From: JAJDXW01 sp965243335
Lineage (GTDB): Bacteria > Pseudomonadota > Gammaproteobacteria > HK1
Reading direction: 5' to 3'
NCBI GenBank assembly: GCA_965243335.1
Contig: OZ251545.1
Coordinates: 3,658,001 to 3,722,000 of the forward strand
Length of the DNA stretch: 64,000 bases
The position numbers were made by a program, and so were the translations under genes. The number at the start of each line of letters is the position of its first letter. The stretch's first letter is position 1. The notes under the pieces are model-generated. The model was not told where the DNA came from, made no database searches, and worked only from the letters and a program-made list of their open reading frames with translations. This document shows, one piece after another, positions 43,311-51,419 of the stretch.

Positions 43311-46300
43311 TCAGACCATCTGGCGGCGGGCGAGGGCGGCGAAGGCGCCGTCCGCGGCCATCAGCTCGTCGTACCTCCCACTCTCGACGATCCTCCCCTC
43401 CTCCATCACGAATATCCGGTCCGCCTCCCGCACCGTGCTCAAGCGGTGGGCGATCACCACGCGGGTGATGCCCAGCTTCTTGAGCGACGCCTGGACGATC
43501 GCCTGGGTGCGGTTGTCGAGGGCGCTGGTGGCTTCGTCGAACAGCAGGATGCGGGGCCGGCGGGCGAGGGCGCGGGCCATCAGCAGCCGCTGCCGCTGTC
43601 CGCCGGACAGCCCTCCCCCCCCCTCGGGCACGATCGTGTGCATGCCCATCGGCATCGCCCGGACGTCCGCGTCGAAGCCGACCGACCGCGCCGCCTCCCA
43701 CGCCTCGTCCAGGGTGATCGGGGCGGAGCCCGCGATGTTCCGGAAGATGCTGACCGCCGACAGGCGGCCGTCCTGCAGCACCACCCCCATGCGGCTGCGG
43801 ACGGCCGGGAGGTCGAGGCTCGAGAGATCGTGGTCGTCGAGGAACACCGCGCCCGAATCCGGCCGCTCGAAGCCGAGCAGCAGGCGGTAGATCGTCGACT
43901 TCCCGGAGCCGGAGGGGCCGACGAACGCCACGTAGTCGCCCGGCCGGATCCGGAAGGACGCCCGGTGGAGCGCGTTCGCCGCCTCGGGCAGGTAGCGGAA
44001 GGACACGTTCGCGAACTCGATGCGGCCGGTGAGGTCGCCGGGGTCGGCGCCTTCCCTCGCGGTCTCCGGCCGGGCTTCGAGGATCGGCTGCACCCGCTCG
44101 AAGAGGGGGAGGGCGCCCACCAGGGTCGTCCACGCCTCGGTGAGGCCGAGCATCGCGGCCGTGAACTGGCCCAGCGCGGCGTAGAAGGACAGGAAGTACG
44201 CGAGCCCGAAGTCGGGCTGCTGCTCCTTCCCGAGCAGGGACTGGAAGATGAAGGCGAAGATGACCAGGGTGACGAGCGGCGCGAACGCGCTGCCGAAGGA
44301 GAGCAGCCCCGCCTCCCACCGGCGGGCGGCGAGGGTCGCGCGCTTCTGTTCGGAGTAGCGGGACGCCCACCGCGCCAGCGCATCGTTCTCGGCGTGCGCC
44401 ATCCGGATCTTGGCGAGCCCGGTGATCATCTGGAACACGAAGCCGTCGATGGCCCCCTGGGCGGCGAACGCGGTGCGCAGGTGGCGGATCTGGGCGCGCG
44501 CGGAGACCCAGGTCGCGCCGGCGAGGACGAGCAGCAGCCCGCCGGCGCACAGGGCGAGCCGCCAACTGTAGTAGAACATCAGCGCGTAGCTGAAGACCGA
44601 GAACAGCCCGCCGAGGAGCGCCGCCAGGGTCGCGCCGGTCACGAGCTGCCGGACCTGGCTCATCCCGTTCGCCCGGTCCGCGAGGTCGCCGGCCGTGAAG
44701 TTCCGGAAGAAGCGCGGGGACAGCGAGAGCAGGCGGCTCCACACCGCCGCCTGGAGCTCCTCGTCCACCCGGCTCTCGATCCGCAGGGTGGCGATCGCCT
44801 GCACCAGGCCGAACGCGGTGGCGCCGAGTGCGGCGAAGAGCAGGGCGCCGAGGAAGGCCTGCCACATCGGGACGTCCACGCGCGGGATGACGTCCGCGAG
44901 GAGCTGGCCGATCAGGACCGGGACCGCGAGGGCGACCAGGCCGCCGAGCATGGCCATGACGAGGAGGGTGCGGATGTCTCGCACCCGCCGTAGCAGGACA
45001 TGCCGGATCGCGCCCGTCCCGGTGCGGGCCGTCTCGGGAAGCGGCGCGTACAGCTTGACGCCGAGGCGCCCGATCCCGGCCGCCTCGCGGGCGCCTACGT
45101 CGAAGGTCCGGCCCGCCTCGGGATCGACCGCGCGATAGCCGCCGCGCCCGTTCGAGAGCACCGCGAGGACGCGGGGGGCGTGGTCCTGCCCGCCGTCCGG
45201 GGCCGCGTCATCTGCGGCGACCGCGCCACCTATGGTGGCGGCGACGAAGGAGGAGCCGTCCCGCCGCTGCCAGCCGGGGGCGAGCTCGACCCGCCGCGTC
45301 CGGATGCCGGACCGGCGCACGAGCGCCTCCACCGCCCGCGGCAGCTCGTCGTCTTCGACCTCCGTGCGGCGCGGGAGCTCGACGGCGACGCCGATCGATC
45401 CGGCGACGATGCTCACCGCCGCTTCGAGCGGCGTGCGGGCGCCCGCGTCGGCGGCGGCCTCCCGGCCCCGCGCCGCGCCCAGCACGCTCCGCAGCTCCTG
45501 GACCGTCGCCGCCTCGGTCGCCCGGCGGGCGTGGCGGGCCGCCCGGTGGCGCTCCCCCGCCCTCCGGACGTCCTCCTCCCGGGTGAGGGACGCATACCGG
45601 AGGACCATCTCGCCGAAACGGTCGAGCGCCGGCCACACCCGCTCGGTGAGCGCGGCGGTCGGGGTGAGCACCGCCGAGACCATGCCGTCGGCCTCGAGCT
45701 CGATCCACGTCCAGCTCGAGAGCGGCGCGAGCTCGCCCCTCGGCGCGAGGACGAGGTCGTCCCGGCCGACGAAGCGCATCGGCTGGTCGGCGGACACCCA
45801 GGCGACGCTCGAAGGGAACGTGCTGAGCACCGACCCCGCCGGATACGGCACGTCCGGATCGGCCTCCACCAGCCGGGCGGAGGGCGGCGGCAGGCCGCTG
45901 CCGCGGGCGAAGAACTCCGACAGCCGGAGCACCCATTCGTCGATGCGGATCGTCGTCTCGAGGTCGAAGTCCTCCACCGAGGCGATCTCCGCGCGCTCCA
46001 CCTCGGCGAGGACCGCGCCGGACGAAGGCACGGCGAGGAAGCCGAAGGCGGTCCCCGCCGACGCCGACGCCGGCTCCCCCGCTACCGGACGAACCCCGAA
46101 GCACATCGATCCGGCCGGCGCGCGGGCGACGAACGGCCGGCGGTTCACCGGCGATCCGTCCTCCAGCTCCGCCGCGAAGAGGTCCAGATGGCCCTGCTCG
46201 ACGCGGAAGGCGCGCGCGGGGTCGTCCAGCAGGAACGGCTGGTGGGCGCCGGTCGTGAAACGGCGGGCCCGGCGCGCCGGCGGCCCGGTGCGATCTTCCG

Positions 46301-46316
46301 TTGCGGGGACGCTCAC
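43311..46316 (-). CDS. NHLM bacteriocin system ABC transporter, ATP-binding protein (second ABC)
   Basis: A 1001-aa NHLM-type exporter without a C39 domain. The first 430 residues are a soluble region typical of this subgroup (FLLDDPARAFRVEQGHLDLF and later LGVKLYAPLPE). The transmembrane domain follows (LLVMAMLGGLVALAVPVLIG, then AALLGGLFSVFSYALMFYYS). The nucleotide-binding domain has Walker A GPSGSGKSTI, the signature LSGGQRQRL and Walker B ILLFDEATSALD. It starts at a GTG 7 nt after the first ABC gene, so the two are cotranscribed and likely form a heterodimer. Confidence 0.88.
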   Translation of the reverse strand: MSVPATEDRTGPPARRARRFTTGAHQPFLLDDPARAFRVEQGHLDLFAAELEDGSPVNRRPFVARAPAGSMCFGVRPVAGEPASASAGTAFGFLAVPSSGAVLAEVERAEIASVEDFDLETTIRIDEWVLRLSEFFARGSGLPPPSARLVEADPDVPYPAGSVLSTFPSSVAWVSADQPMRFVGRDDLVLAPRGELAPLSSWTWIELEADGMVSAVLTPTAALTERVWPALDRFGEMVLRYASLTREEDVRRAGERHRAARHARRATEAATVQELRSVLGAARGREAAADAGARTPLEAAVSIVAGSIGVAVELPRRTEVEDDELPRAVEALVRRSGIRTRRVELAPGWQRRDGSSFVAATIGGAVAADDAAPDGGQDHAPRVLAVLSNGRGGYRAVDPEAGRTFDVGAREAAGIGRLGVKLYAPLPETARTGTGAIRHVLLRRVRDIRTLLVMAMLGGLVALAVPVLIGQLLADVIPRVDVPMWQAFLGALLFAALGATAFGLVQAIATLRIESRVDEELQAAVWSRLLSLSPRFFRNFTAGDLADRANGMSQVRQLVTGATLAALLGGLFSVFSYALMFYYSWRLALCAGGLLLVLAGATWVSARAQIRHLRTAFAAQGAIDGFVFQMITGLAKIRMAHAENDALARWASRYSEQKRATLAARRWEAGLLSFGSAFAPLVTLVIFAFIFQSLLGKEQQPDFGLAYFLSFYAALGQFTAAMLGLTEAWTTLVGALPLFERVQPILEARPETAREGADPGDLTGRIEFANVSFRYLPEAANALHRASFRIRPGDYVAFVGPSGSGKSTIYRLLLGFERPDSGAVFLDDHDLSSLDLPAVRSRMGVVLQDGRLSAVSIFRNIAGSAPITLDEAWEAARSVGFDADVRAMPMGMHTIVPEGGGGLSGGQRQRLLMARALARRPRILLFDEATSALDNRTQAIVQASLKKLGITRVVIAHRLSTVREADRIFVMEEGRIVESGRYDELMAADGAFAALARRQMV

Positions 46317-46323
46317 GATCGTC

Positions 46324-48585
46324 TCAGCCGGCCGCGATGAGCGTGCGGTAGAGGCCGTCTTCCTCGATCAGGCGGTCGTGCGTTCCCTGCTGTACGACGC
46401 GGCCGCGGTCGAGCACGACGATCTCGTCCGCGTCGCGGATCGTGCTGAGCCGATGGGCGACGATGAGACAGGTGCAGCCGCGCTGCCGCAGGCGGTCGTC
46501 GATCTTCTGCTCGGTCACCGGATCGAGCGCCGCGGTGGCTTCGTCGAGCACCAGGACGGTGGGGTCGGACGCGAGCGCGCGGGCGATCTCCAGGCGCTGG
46601 CGCTGCCCGCCGCTGAAGTTGCGGCCGTTCTCCTCGACCGGCGCATCGTACTTGCGGGGTCGGGACATGACCTCGTCGTGGAGCGCGGCGTCGCGGAGCG
46701 CACGGGCCACGGAGTGGTCCTCGACGAGGGGGTTCCACAAGGTCACGTTGTCGCGCACGCTGCCTTCGAAGAGGACGATCTCCTGGTCCACGTACGAGAT
46801 CGTCTCCGTCAGGTGGGCGGGGGGGACGTCCTCGATGGCGCGTCCGTCGACCCGCACGACGCCGGACCAGGGCTTCAGCAGCCCGCACACCAGCTTGCCG
46901 ATGGTGGACTTGCCGCTTCCCGAGCTGCCGACGAGGGCCACCCGGTGGCCGGGCCCGATCGACAGGCTGAAGCCCTCGATGAGCGGCGGCTCGCGGAGGT
47001 TGTAGCCGAAGGAGACGTTCTCGAGGGTGACGAAGCCGCGCGGGCGGCCGGGGACCTCCGGGGGAGGCTCCTCCATGCTCCGCGCCGCCCGCGCGTCCGG
47101 CTCGTGCCGCAGCACGTCGTCGAGCCGGGCCACGTCGCCCTTGATCGTCTGGAGCTCGGCCGCGAACCCGACGAGCCCTTCGAGGGGCTCGGAGAAGCTC
47201 CGGGCGAGGGCCTGGAAGGCGACCAGCCCGCCGACGGTGAGGGCCCCGTCGAGGAGGCGCAGGCCCCCGACCCCGAGGATCGCGATCGTGGTGAACGCGG
47301 AGAGGAGGGGCGGGACCACGCTCAGGTAGCTCGTGACGAGGCCCAGCTCCTGCTGCGCGGCGAGGGCGTTGGCGTGGGTGCCGGACCAGCGCTCGAAGAA
47401 CTCGCTTTCGGCGCCGTTGGCCTTGAGGGTCTCGATCATGTGGACGCCGTTGACGGAGGCGCCGGCCACCTTGCCGTACTCCTTCAGGAGGCGGCGCTGC
47501 CCGTCCTCGCGCGCGCGGGCCGCCAGCCGGAGGGCCAGCACGTTGAGGGCGGCCATGGCGAACGTCACCAGGGTCAGGGTCGGGTCGTAGGAGAACATCA
47601 CCGCCGCGTAGATCACCATGGTGAGCATGCTGATCGCGTTGGTGGCGACGTCGCTCGAGAGAAGCGCCGCGACCCGGTCGTTCGACGTGATCCGGTCCGC
47701 GACGTCGCCGGCGAAACGCTGCTGGAAGAACGCCATGGGCAGGGTCACCACGTGCCGGAAGAAGCGCGCGGTGGTGACGAGCGAGAGCTTGGCCTCCATG
47801 CGGGCGAGGCAGATCTGCTGGAGCCAGACGAGGACCCCCTGGAGGACGGCGGTCGTTCCGAGGCCGATCAGGAGAGGCATCAGCAGGCTCTCGTTGAGCG
47901 GGATCAGCACGTCGTCCACGAACACCTTGGAGATCGTCGGGACCGCGAGGCCGGGGACCACCAGGGTGAGGGTCGCGAGGACGACGAAGAGGAGCGGCGA
48001 GCGCGCGTTGCCGAGCCGGGAGGCGAGCCCGCGAAACAGGCTCGGCTTCGCCCCGCCGCGGCGGAAGTCCGGGCCGGGGGCGAACGCGAGGCATACCCCG
48101 GTGAACCCCTGGTCGAACTCCCGCAGGGAGATCCGGCGCTGGCCCTCGCTCGGGTCGTTCACGTAGACGACGTCGCCCCGGATCCCCTCCAGCACGAGGA
48201 AGTGGTTGAAGTTCCAGAACACGACCATCGGGAAGGGGAGGTCGAACAGGCGCTTCGGATCGCGCCGGTAGCCGGTCGCGTGGAGGCCGTACTCGCGCGC
48301 CGCCCGCAGCACGCTGGCCGCCTTGACCCCGTCGCGCGACACGCCGCAACGGATCCGCAGCTCTTCGAGAGGCTCCCAGCGGCCGTAGTAGGCGAGGATC
48401 ATCGCGAGGCAGGCGGCGCCGCACTCGGTCGCCTCCATCTGCAGGATGGTGGGGGCCGCGCGCCGCCCGCGCCCGCGGCGGAGGTTCGCCCGCTGCAGGA
48501 GGTCCGCGCTCGTCCGCGCCCGTCCGCGCCCCCGCCTCTGCCCCCGCGCCGGGGGCCGGCCGGCGTTCTCCGGACGCCCGCTCAC
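46324..48585 (-). CDS. NHLM bacteriocin system ABC transporter with C39 peptidase domain (first ABC)
   Basis: A 753-aa peptidase-containing exporter that removes double-glycine leaders during secretion. The C39 domain has C55 in MEATECGAACLAM, H128 in WNFNHFLVLEG and D144 in VYVNDPSEG, so the catalytic triad looks intact. Transmembrane helices follow (LLFVVLATLTLVVPGLAVP). The NBD has GSSGSGKSTIGK, the signature FSGGQRQRL and VLVLDEATAALD. The start is the GTG at 48585 overlapping the HlyD stop (GTGA). Likely substrates are the GG-type precursors at 39.0-51.3 kb. Confidence 0.88.
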   Translation of the reverse strand: MSGRPENAGRPPARGQRRGRGRARTSADLLQRANLRRGRGRRAAPTILQMEATECGAACLAMILAYYGRWEPLEELRIRCGVSRDGVKAASVLRAAREYGLHATGYRRDPKRLFDLPFPMVVFWNFNHFLVLEGIRGDVVYVNDPSEGQRRISLREFDQGFTGVCLAFAPGPDFRRGGAKPSLFRGLASRLGNARSPLLFVVLATLTLVVPGLAVPTISKVFVDDVLIPLNESLLMPLLIGLGTTAVLQGVLVWLQQICLARMEAKLSLVTTARFFRHVVTLPMAFFQQRFAGDVADRITSNDRVAALLSSDVATNAISMLTMVIYAAVMFSYDPTLTLVTFAMAALNVLALRLAARAREDGQRRLLKEYGKVAGASVNGVHMIETLKANGAESEFFERWSGTHANALAAQQELGLVTSYLSVVPPLLSAFTTIAILGVGGLRLLDGALTVGGLVAFQALARSFSEPLEGLVGFAAELQTIKGDVARLDDVLRHEPDARAARSMEEPPPEVPGRPRGFVTLENVSFGYNLREPPLIEGFSLSIGPGHRVALVGSSGSGKSTIGKLVCGLLKPWSGVVRVDGRAIEDVPPAHLTETISYVDQEIVLFEGSVRDNVTLWNPLVEDHSVARALRDAALHDEVMSRPRKYDAPVEENGRNFSGGQRQRLEIARALASDPTVLVLDEATAALDPVTEQKIDDRLRQRGCTCLIVAHRLSTIRDADEIVVLDRGRVVQQGTHDRLIEEDGLYRTLIAAG

Positions 48586-49829
48586 TGCCCGAGCTTCTTC
48601 TTGAGCAGGGGCACGACCAGGGTGATGGGGGCCTGGCTCTCCACCTTGACCTCGACCTTGGCGAGGGTCCCCGAAGAGAGCGTCTGGCCTCCCGCCTTGG
48701 GCGAGGTCCACGCGAACCCACTCGCGGTCGAGGGGTCCGCCTCCAGCACGATCCGGCCCGAGTAGGGCGGCCCGTCCTCCGAGAAGGTCTTGGCGAGGTC
48801 GGCGTTCTGCAGCACCGCGACCATCCCCCGGGTGCTCACCGGAAACGAGGAGACGCTCTCGACCCGGCCCTTGAGGGAGCCGTACTCCTCGCGCCGCACG
48901 GTGGCCGGGGTCACCAGGGCCTCCATGCCGGTCTCGACCCGCTTGCCGTCGGCCGGCGGGACGTAGATGAGGACCCCCAGCGCCTCTTCCCCGGTGCGGA
49001 TGCTGACCACCGGCTGGCCCGGCCCGAGCACCGCCCCGATCGACGCCTTGACCTCGGTGATCCGGCCGGAGACCGGCGCGAGGATGCGCTGGGTCTCGAT
49101 GCGGGCTTCGACCTCCTTGACCTGGCGCTCCGCCGAGTTGCGGAGCGATTCGAGCTGCGCGATACGCCGGTTGCGTTCGTTGCGCTGCTGGAGATCCTGC
49201 GATTCCAGGCGGTCGCGGTCGCGCAAGGTGGCGAACAGATCGCGCTCGGCGAGATCGAGGGCCTGCTGGCTGCGGTCCACGGTCACCCGGGTGACCACCC
49301 GCTCCTCGAAGAGCTCGCGGTGGTTCCGAAGCCGCTCGCGGGCGGCGGCGACCGCCTGCCGGCCGGAGCGTTCGAGCCGCTCGAGGCGTTCGCGCTGGCG
49401 GGCGGCGTTCTGCTCGATGAGGGCGTCCTCCGCCGCGCCCGCCGCCCTGAAGTCCTCGAGGGCCCGGGCGCGCTCGTCCACCAGCGCCCGGGCGGTGCGG
49501 TAGATCTCCATCGTCTCCTGGTTGGTGACCTCCGCGACGACCTCCCCTTCCCGGACGAGGTCGCCGACCGCGGGGAGGACCCCGGTCAACGTGCCCGTGC
49601 CGGACGACACCGCGTCCACCAGCGCGCCGCCGCGGCTAAGGAGGATCCCGTCGGCCTTCACGAAGGTGGAGACCTCCCCCCTCACCGACCAGACCACGAT
49701 CGCGCCCGCCATCGCCAGCAGGGCGATGAGCGCGATCCAGCCCTTGGGGGTGGTCACGTAGAGCGTGCGATCGAGCTGTTCCGGGGTCGAGAGGCGGTCG
49801 AGCGCCGCCTTTCGGAACAACAGCGCCAT
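48582..49829 (-). CDS. NHLM bacteriocin system HlyD-type secretion protein
   Basis: A 415-aa periplasmic adaptor. It has a short N-terminal cytoplasmic part, one membrane helix (GWIALIALLAMAGAIVVWSV), a biotinyl-lipoyl-like segment near VREGEVVAEVTNQE, a long coiled coil (ALIEQNAARQRERLERLERS to QVKEVEARIETQ), and a C-terminal barrel with APVSGRITEVKASIGAVLGP. It links the inner-membrane ABC pair with TolC. It is the first gene of the three-gene export operon, in the usual NHLM order HlyD-ABC1-ABC2, and diverges from the gpK-like gene. Confidence 0.88.
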   Translation of the reverse strand: MALLFRKAALDRLSTPEQLDRTLYVTTPKGWIALIALLAMAGAIVVWSVRGEVSTFVKADGILLSRGGALVDAVSSGTGTLTGVLPAVGDLVREGEVVAEVTNQETMEIYRTARALVDERARALEDFRAAGAAEDALIEQNAARQRERLERLERSGRQAVAAARERLRNHRELFEERVVTRVTVDRSQQALDLAERDLFATLRDRDRLESQDLQQRNERNRRIAQLESLRNSAERQVKEVEARIETQRILAPVSGRITEVKASIGAVLGPGQPVVSIRTGEEALGVLIYVPPADGKRVETGMEALVTPATVRREEYGSLKGRVESVSSFPVSTRGMVAVLQNADLAKTFSEDGPPYSGRIVLEADPSTASGFAWTSPKAGGQTLSSGTLAKVEVKVESQAPITLVVPLLKKKLGQ

Positions 49830-49923
49830 GGGGTAGCTCCATCACGTCGGGATACGCGGGCTATATCCTATCCTGCCTGATCGCTTGATCGAACGAAGCG
49901 GACTCCCGACCGTAGGAGGAGGA

Positions 49924-50720
49924 CAGGAATGCTTGAATCCGTCCCGCAGACCATGATGTTCGAGGGCCTCGACGACGAGACCGAGGCCCACGCCCTTGAA
50001 GCCTTTCCGGGGGAGGCGCTCGGCGCGGTGTTCGGGCGCCCCGACCGCCCCGTCTACCGCCCCGTCGAGGAGGTCGCCGACGGATCCCGGGCGGGATTCC
50101 GGGTGGAGGCGGCGGTGCTGCGCCGGATGGAGGAGGTCCACGGCCCGCTGCTCGCCCTCGTGCATACCCGCTCCTCGACCCGGGGGGAGGGCAAGGACGC
50201 CGACCCGCTGCTGTTCATCCCGAGCCCGGCGGAGATGCGCGCGCAGGCCGCGTTCGCCGTGCCGTTCGGGGTCGTGGTGTGCAACCGGTCGCGGTGCGTC
50301 GACCGGTTCTGGTTCGGGGACCAGTGCCCCATCCTGCCGCCGCTGGGCCGGCCCTTCCGGTACGGGGTGACGGACTGCTACTCGCTCGTCCGCGACTGGT
50401 ACCGGACGCAGCGCGGCGTCCTCCTGCCGGACTACCCGCGGGAGTGGAACTGGTGGGTCGAGGGCGAGGACATGTACGGGGTGGGGTTCGGGGAGGCGGG
50501 GTTCCGCCGCATCGACCCGGCGGAGGCCGGGGAGGGGGATTCGGTCCTGTTCCAGGTCCGGTTCCGGGTGCCCAACCATGCGGCCGTGCTGCTCGGGGGC
50601 GGGTGGATGCTGCACCATACGGCGGCCCGCCTGCCGTACGACGTCATGTGCCTGAGCCGCCGCGAGCCGCTCGAACGCTGGAAGCGCTTCGCCACACACT
50701 GGCTCCGGTACGAGGGCTGA
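49924..50720 (+). CDS. gpK-like protein: degenerate JAB domain plus NlpC/P60 (C40) cysteine peptidase
   Basis: A protein of about 263 aa (ATG at 49929) with the layout of lambda tail assembly protein K. Residues about 60-118 form a JAB/MPN-like domain whose metal motif is degenerate (ALVHTRSS where HxH is expected). The NlpC/P60 domain follows: C150 in YGVTDCYSLVRDWY and H217 in RVPNHAAVLLGGGWMLHH, with FRRIDPAEAGEGDSVLFQ. It lies beside the NHLP precursor, not in a prophage. A role as a maturation or cyclising protease is inference; cell-wall hydrolysis is the alternative. Confidence 0.82.
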
Positions 50721-50758
50721 CGAGGCTCATCGAAGCGGCGGGGGCGGATGCGGCCCTG

Positions 50759-50802
50759 AAATTGGGGTCGCCACGGCTTGAAGTTAGGGTCGAAACCGCT
50801 TG
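50759..50802 (+). repeat. Two imperfect 22-bp direct repeats before the NHLP precursor
   Basis: 50759-50780 (aaattggggtcg...cggcttg) and 50781-50802 (aagttagggtcg...ccgcttg) match at 17 of 22 positions. They sit directly over and upstream of the predicted -35 box at 50800, so they are candidate activator or repressor sites. Confidence 0.6.
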
Positions 50803-50828
50803 ACCCGCCGTTTCCGGGGACCTTACGT
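50800..50828 (+). promoter_or_regulatory. Candidate promoter for the NHLP precursor
   Basis: TTGACC (50800-50805), a 17-nt spacer and TTACGT (50823-50828) precede the ATG at 50864 by 35 nt. The -35 is good, the -10 weak. The 22-bp direct repeats end at its -35. Confidence 0.45.
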
Positions 50829-50863
50829 TGCCATCGCAGTCTCGACAGCCGGAGGACAGGACC

Positions 50864-51289
50864 ATGAACGACTTGAACTCGATGACCGCGTCCGTGATGG
50901 GCGACCACGCGCGGAGGGTGCACTCCTTCGTGAACCAGTACCACCGCACCCCCGAGCTTCGCGCCCGTTGCCAGTCGGACCCGCACGCGGTTCTGGCCGA
51001 GAACGGGGTCGAGGTCCCGCTCGGGTACGACGTGCGGTTCGTCGCGGACACCCCGGACCTCCACCACTTCGTCCTTCCCCCCGATCCGAACGCCACCATC
51101 GAGGACGAGGACCTCGGCATGGTCGTCGGCGGCAAGAGGAGCGGGAATGCTTTCGCAAGCCGTGACGACTGGCTGAGGAGCAGGCACTGGTCGCAGTTCA
51201 ACAGCCCCGGCAACCAGGCGAGGGCGAGGTGGCTCCAGGAGGGCGGCACCGGCTCCCACTGGACCGACCAGGCGAGGGCATCCTGGTAG
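50864..51289 (+). CDS. NHLP-family RiPP precursor with Trp-rich repeat core
   Basis: A 141-aa precursor. The NHLP leader (residues 1-90) shows HSFVNQYHRTPELRARCQSD, HAVLAENGVEVPLGYDVRFV and the double-glycine end IEDEDLGMVVGG at 79-90. The 51-residue core (91-141) has no Cys and contains repeated units: residues 103-122 begin WLRSRHWSQF and end NQARAR, and residues 123-140 begin WLQEGGTGSHW and end DQARAS, followed by a last W. The ATG at 50864 has GGAGGACAGG upstream. A B12 radical SAM gene follows at 51420, a natural modifying enzyme. Confidence 0.85.
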   Translation: MNDLNSMTASVMGDHARRVHSFVNQYHRTPELRARCQSDPHAVLAENGVEVPLGYDVRFVADTPDLHHFVLPPDPNATIEDEDLGMVVGGKRSGNAFASRDDWLRSRHWSQFNSPGNQARARWLQEGGTGSHWTDQARASW

Positions 51290-51349
51290 GTGGCGCAGAC
51301 GTTCTCCCAGGAGGGCGCCGCCGGCTCCCACCGGATCGGCCGATCCTGG
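51288..51349 (+). repeat. Decayed core repeat just after the precursor stop
   Basis: DNA directly after the TAG at 51287-51289 repeats the last core unit (51227-51286): both contain aggtggc, a caggagggcg block, a ccggctccca block and end in tcctgg. Read through in frame it would add VAQTFSQEGAAGSHRIGRSW. It shows the core grew by tandem duplication and was then cut by a stop. Confidence 0.65.
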
Positions 51350-51419
51350 CGCCCGCACCCCCCGATGAGCCGTCCGGGGCCGCCCGGCCCCGGACGGCGC
51401 GCAATCCAGAGGAACGGGC

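Noticed and set aside
43311..48585. Two separate multidrug ABC exporters
   Set aside because: The N-terminal C39 domain in one, the long soluble N-terminus in the other, the HlyD neighbour and the GTGA/7-nt couplings match the NHLM pair instead.
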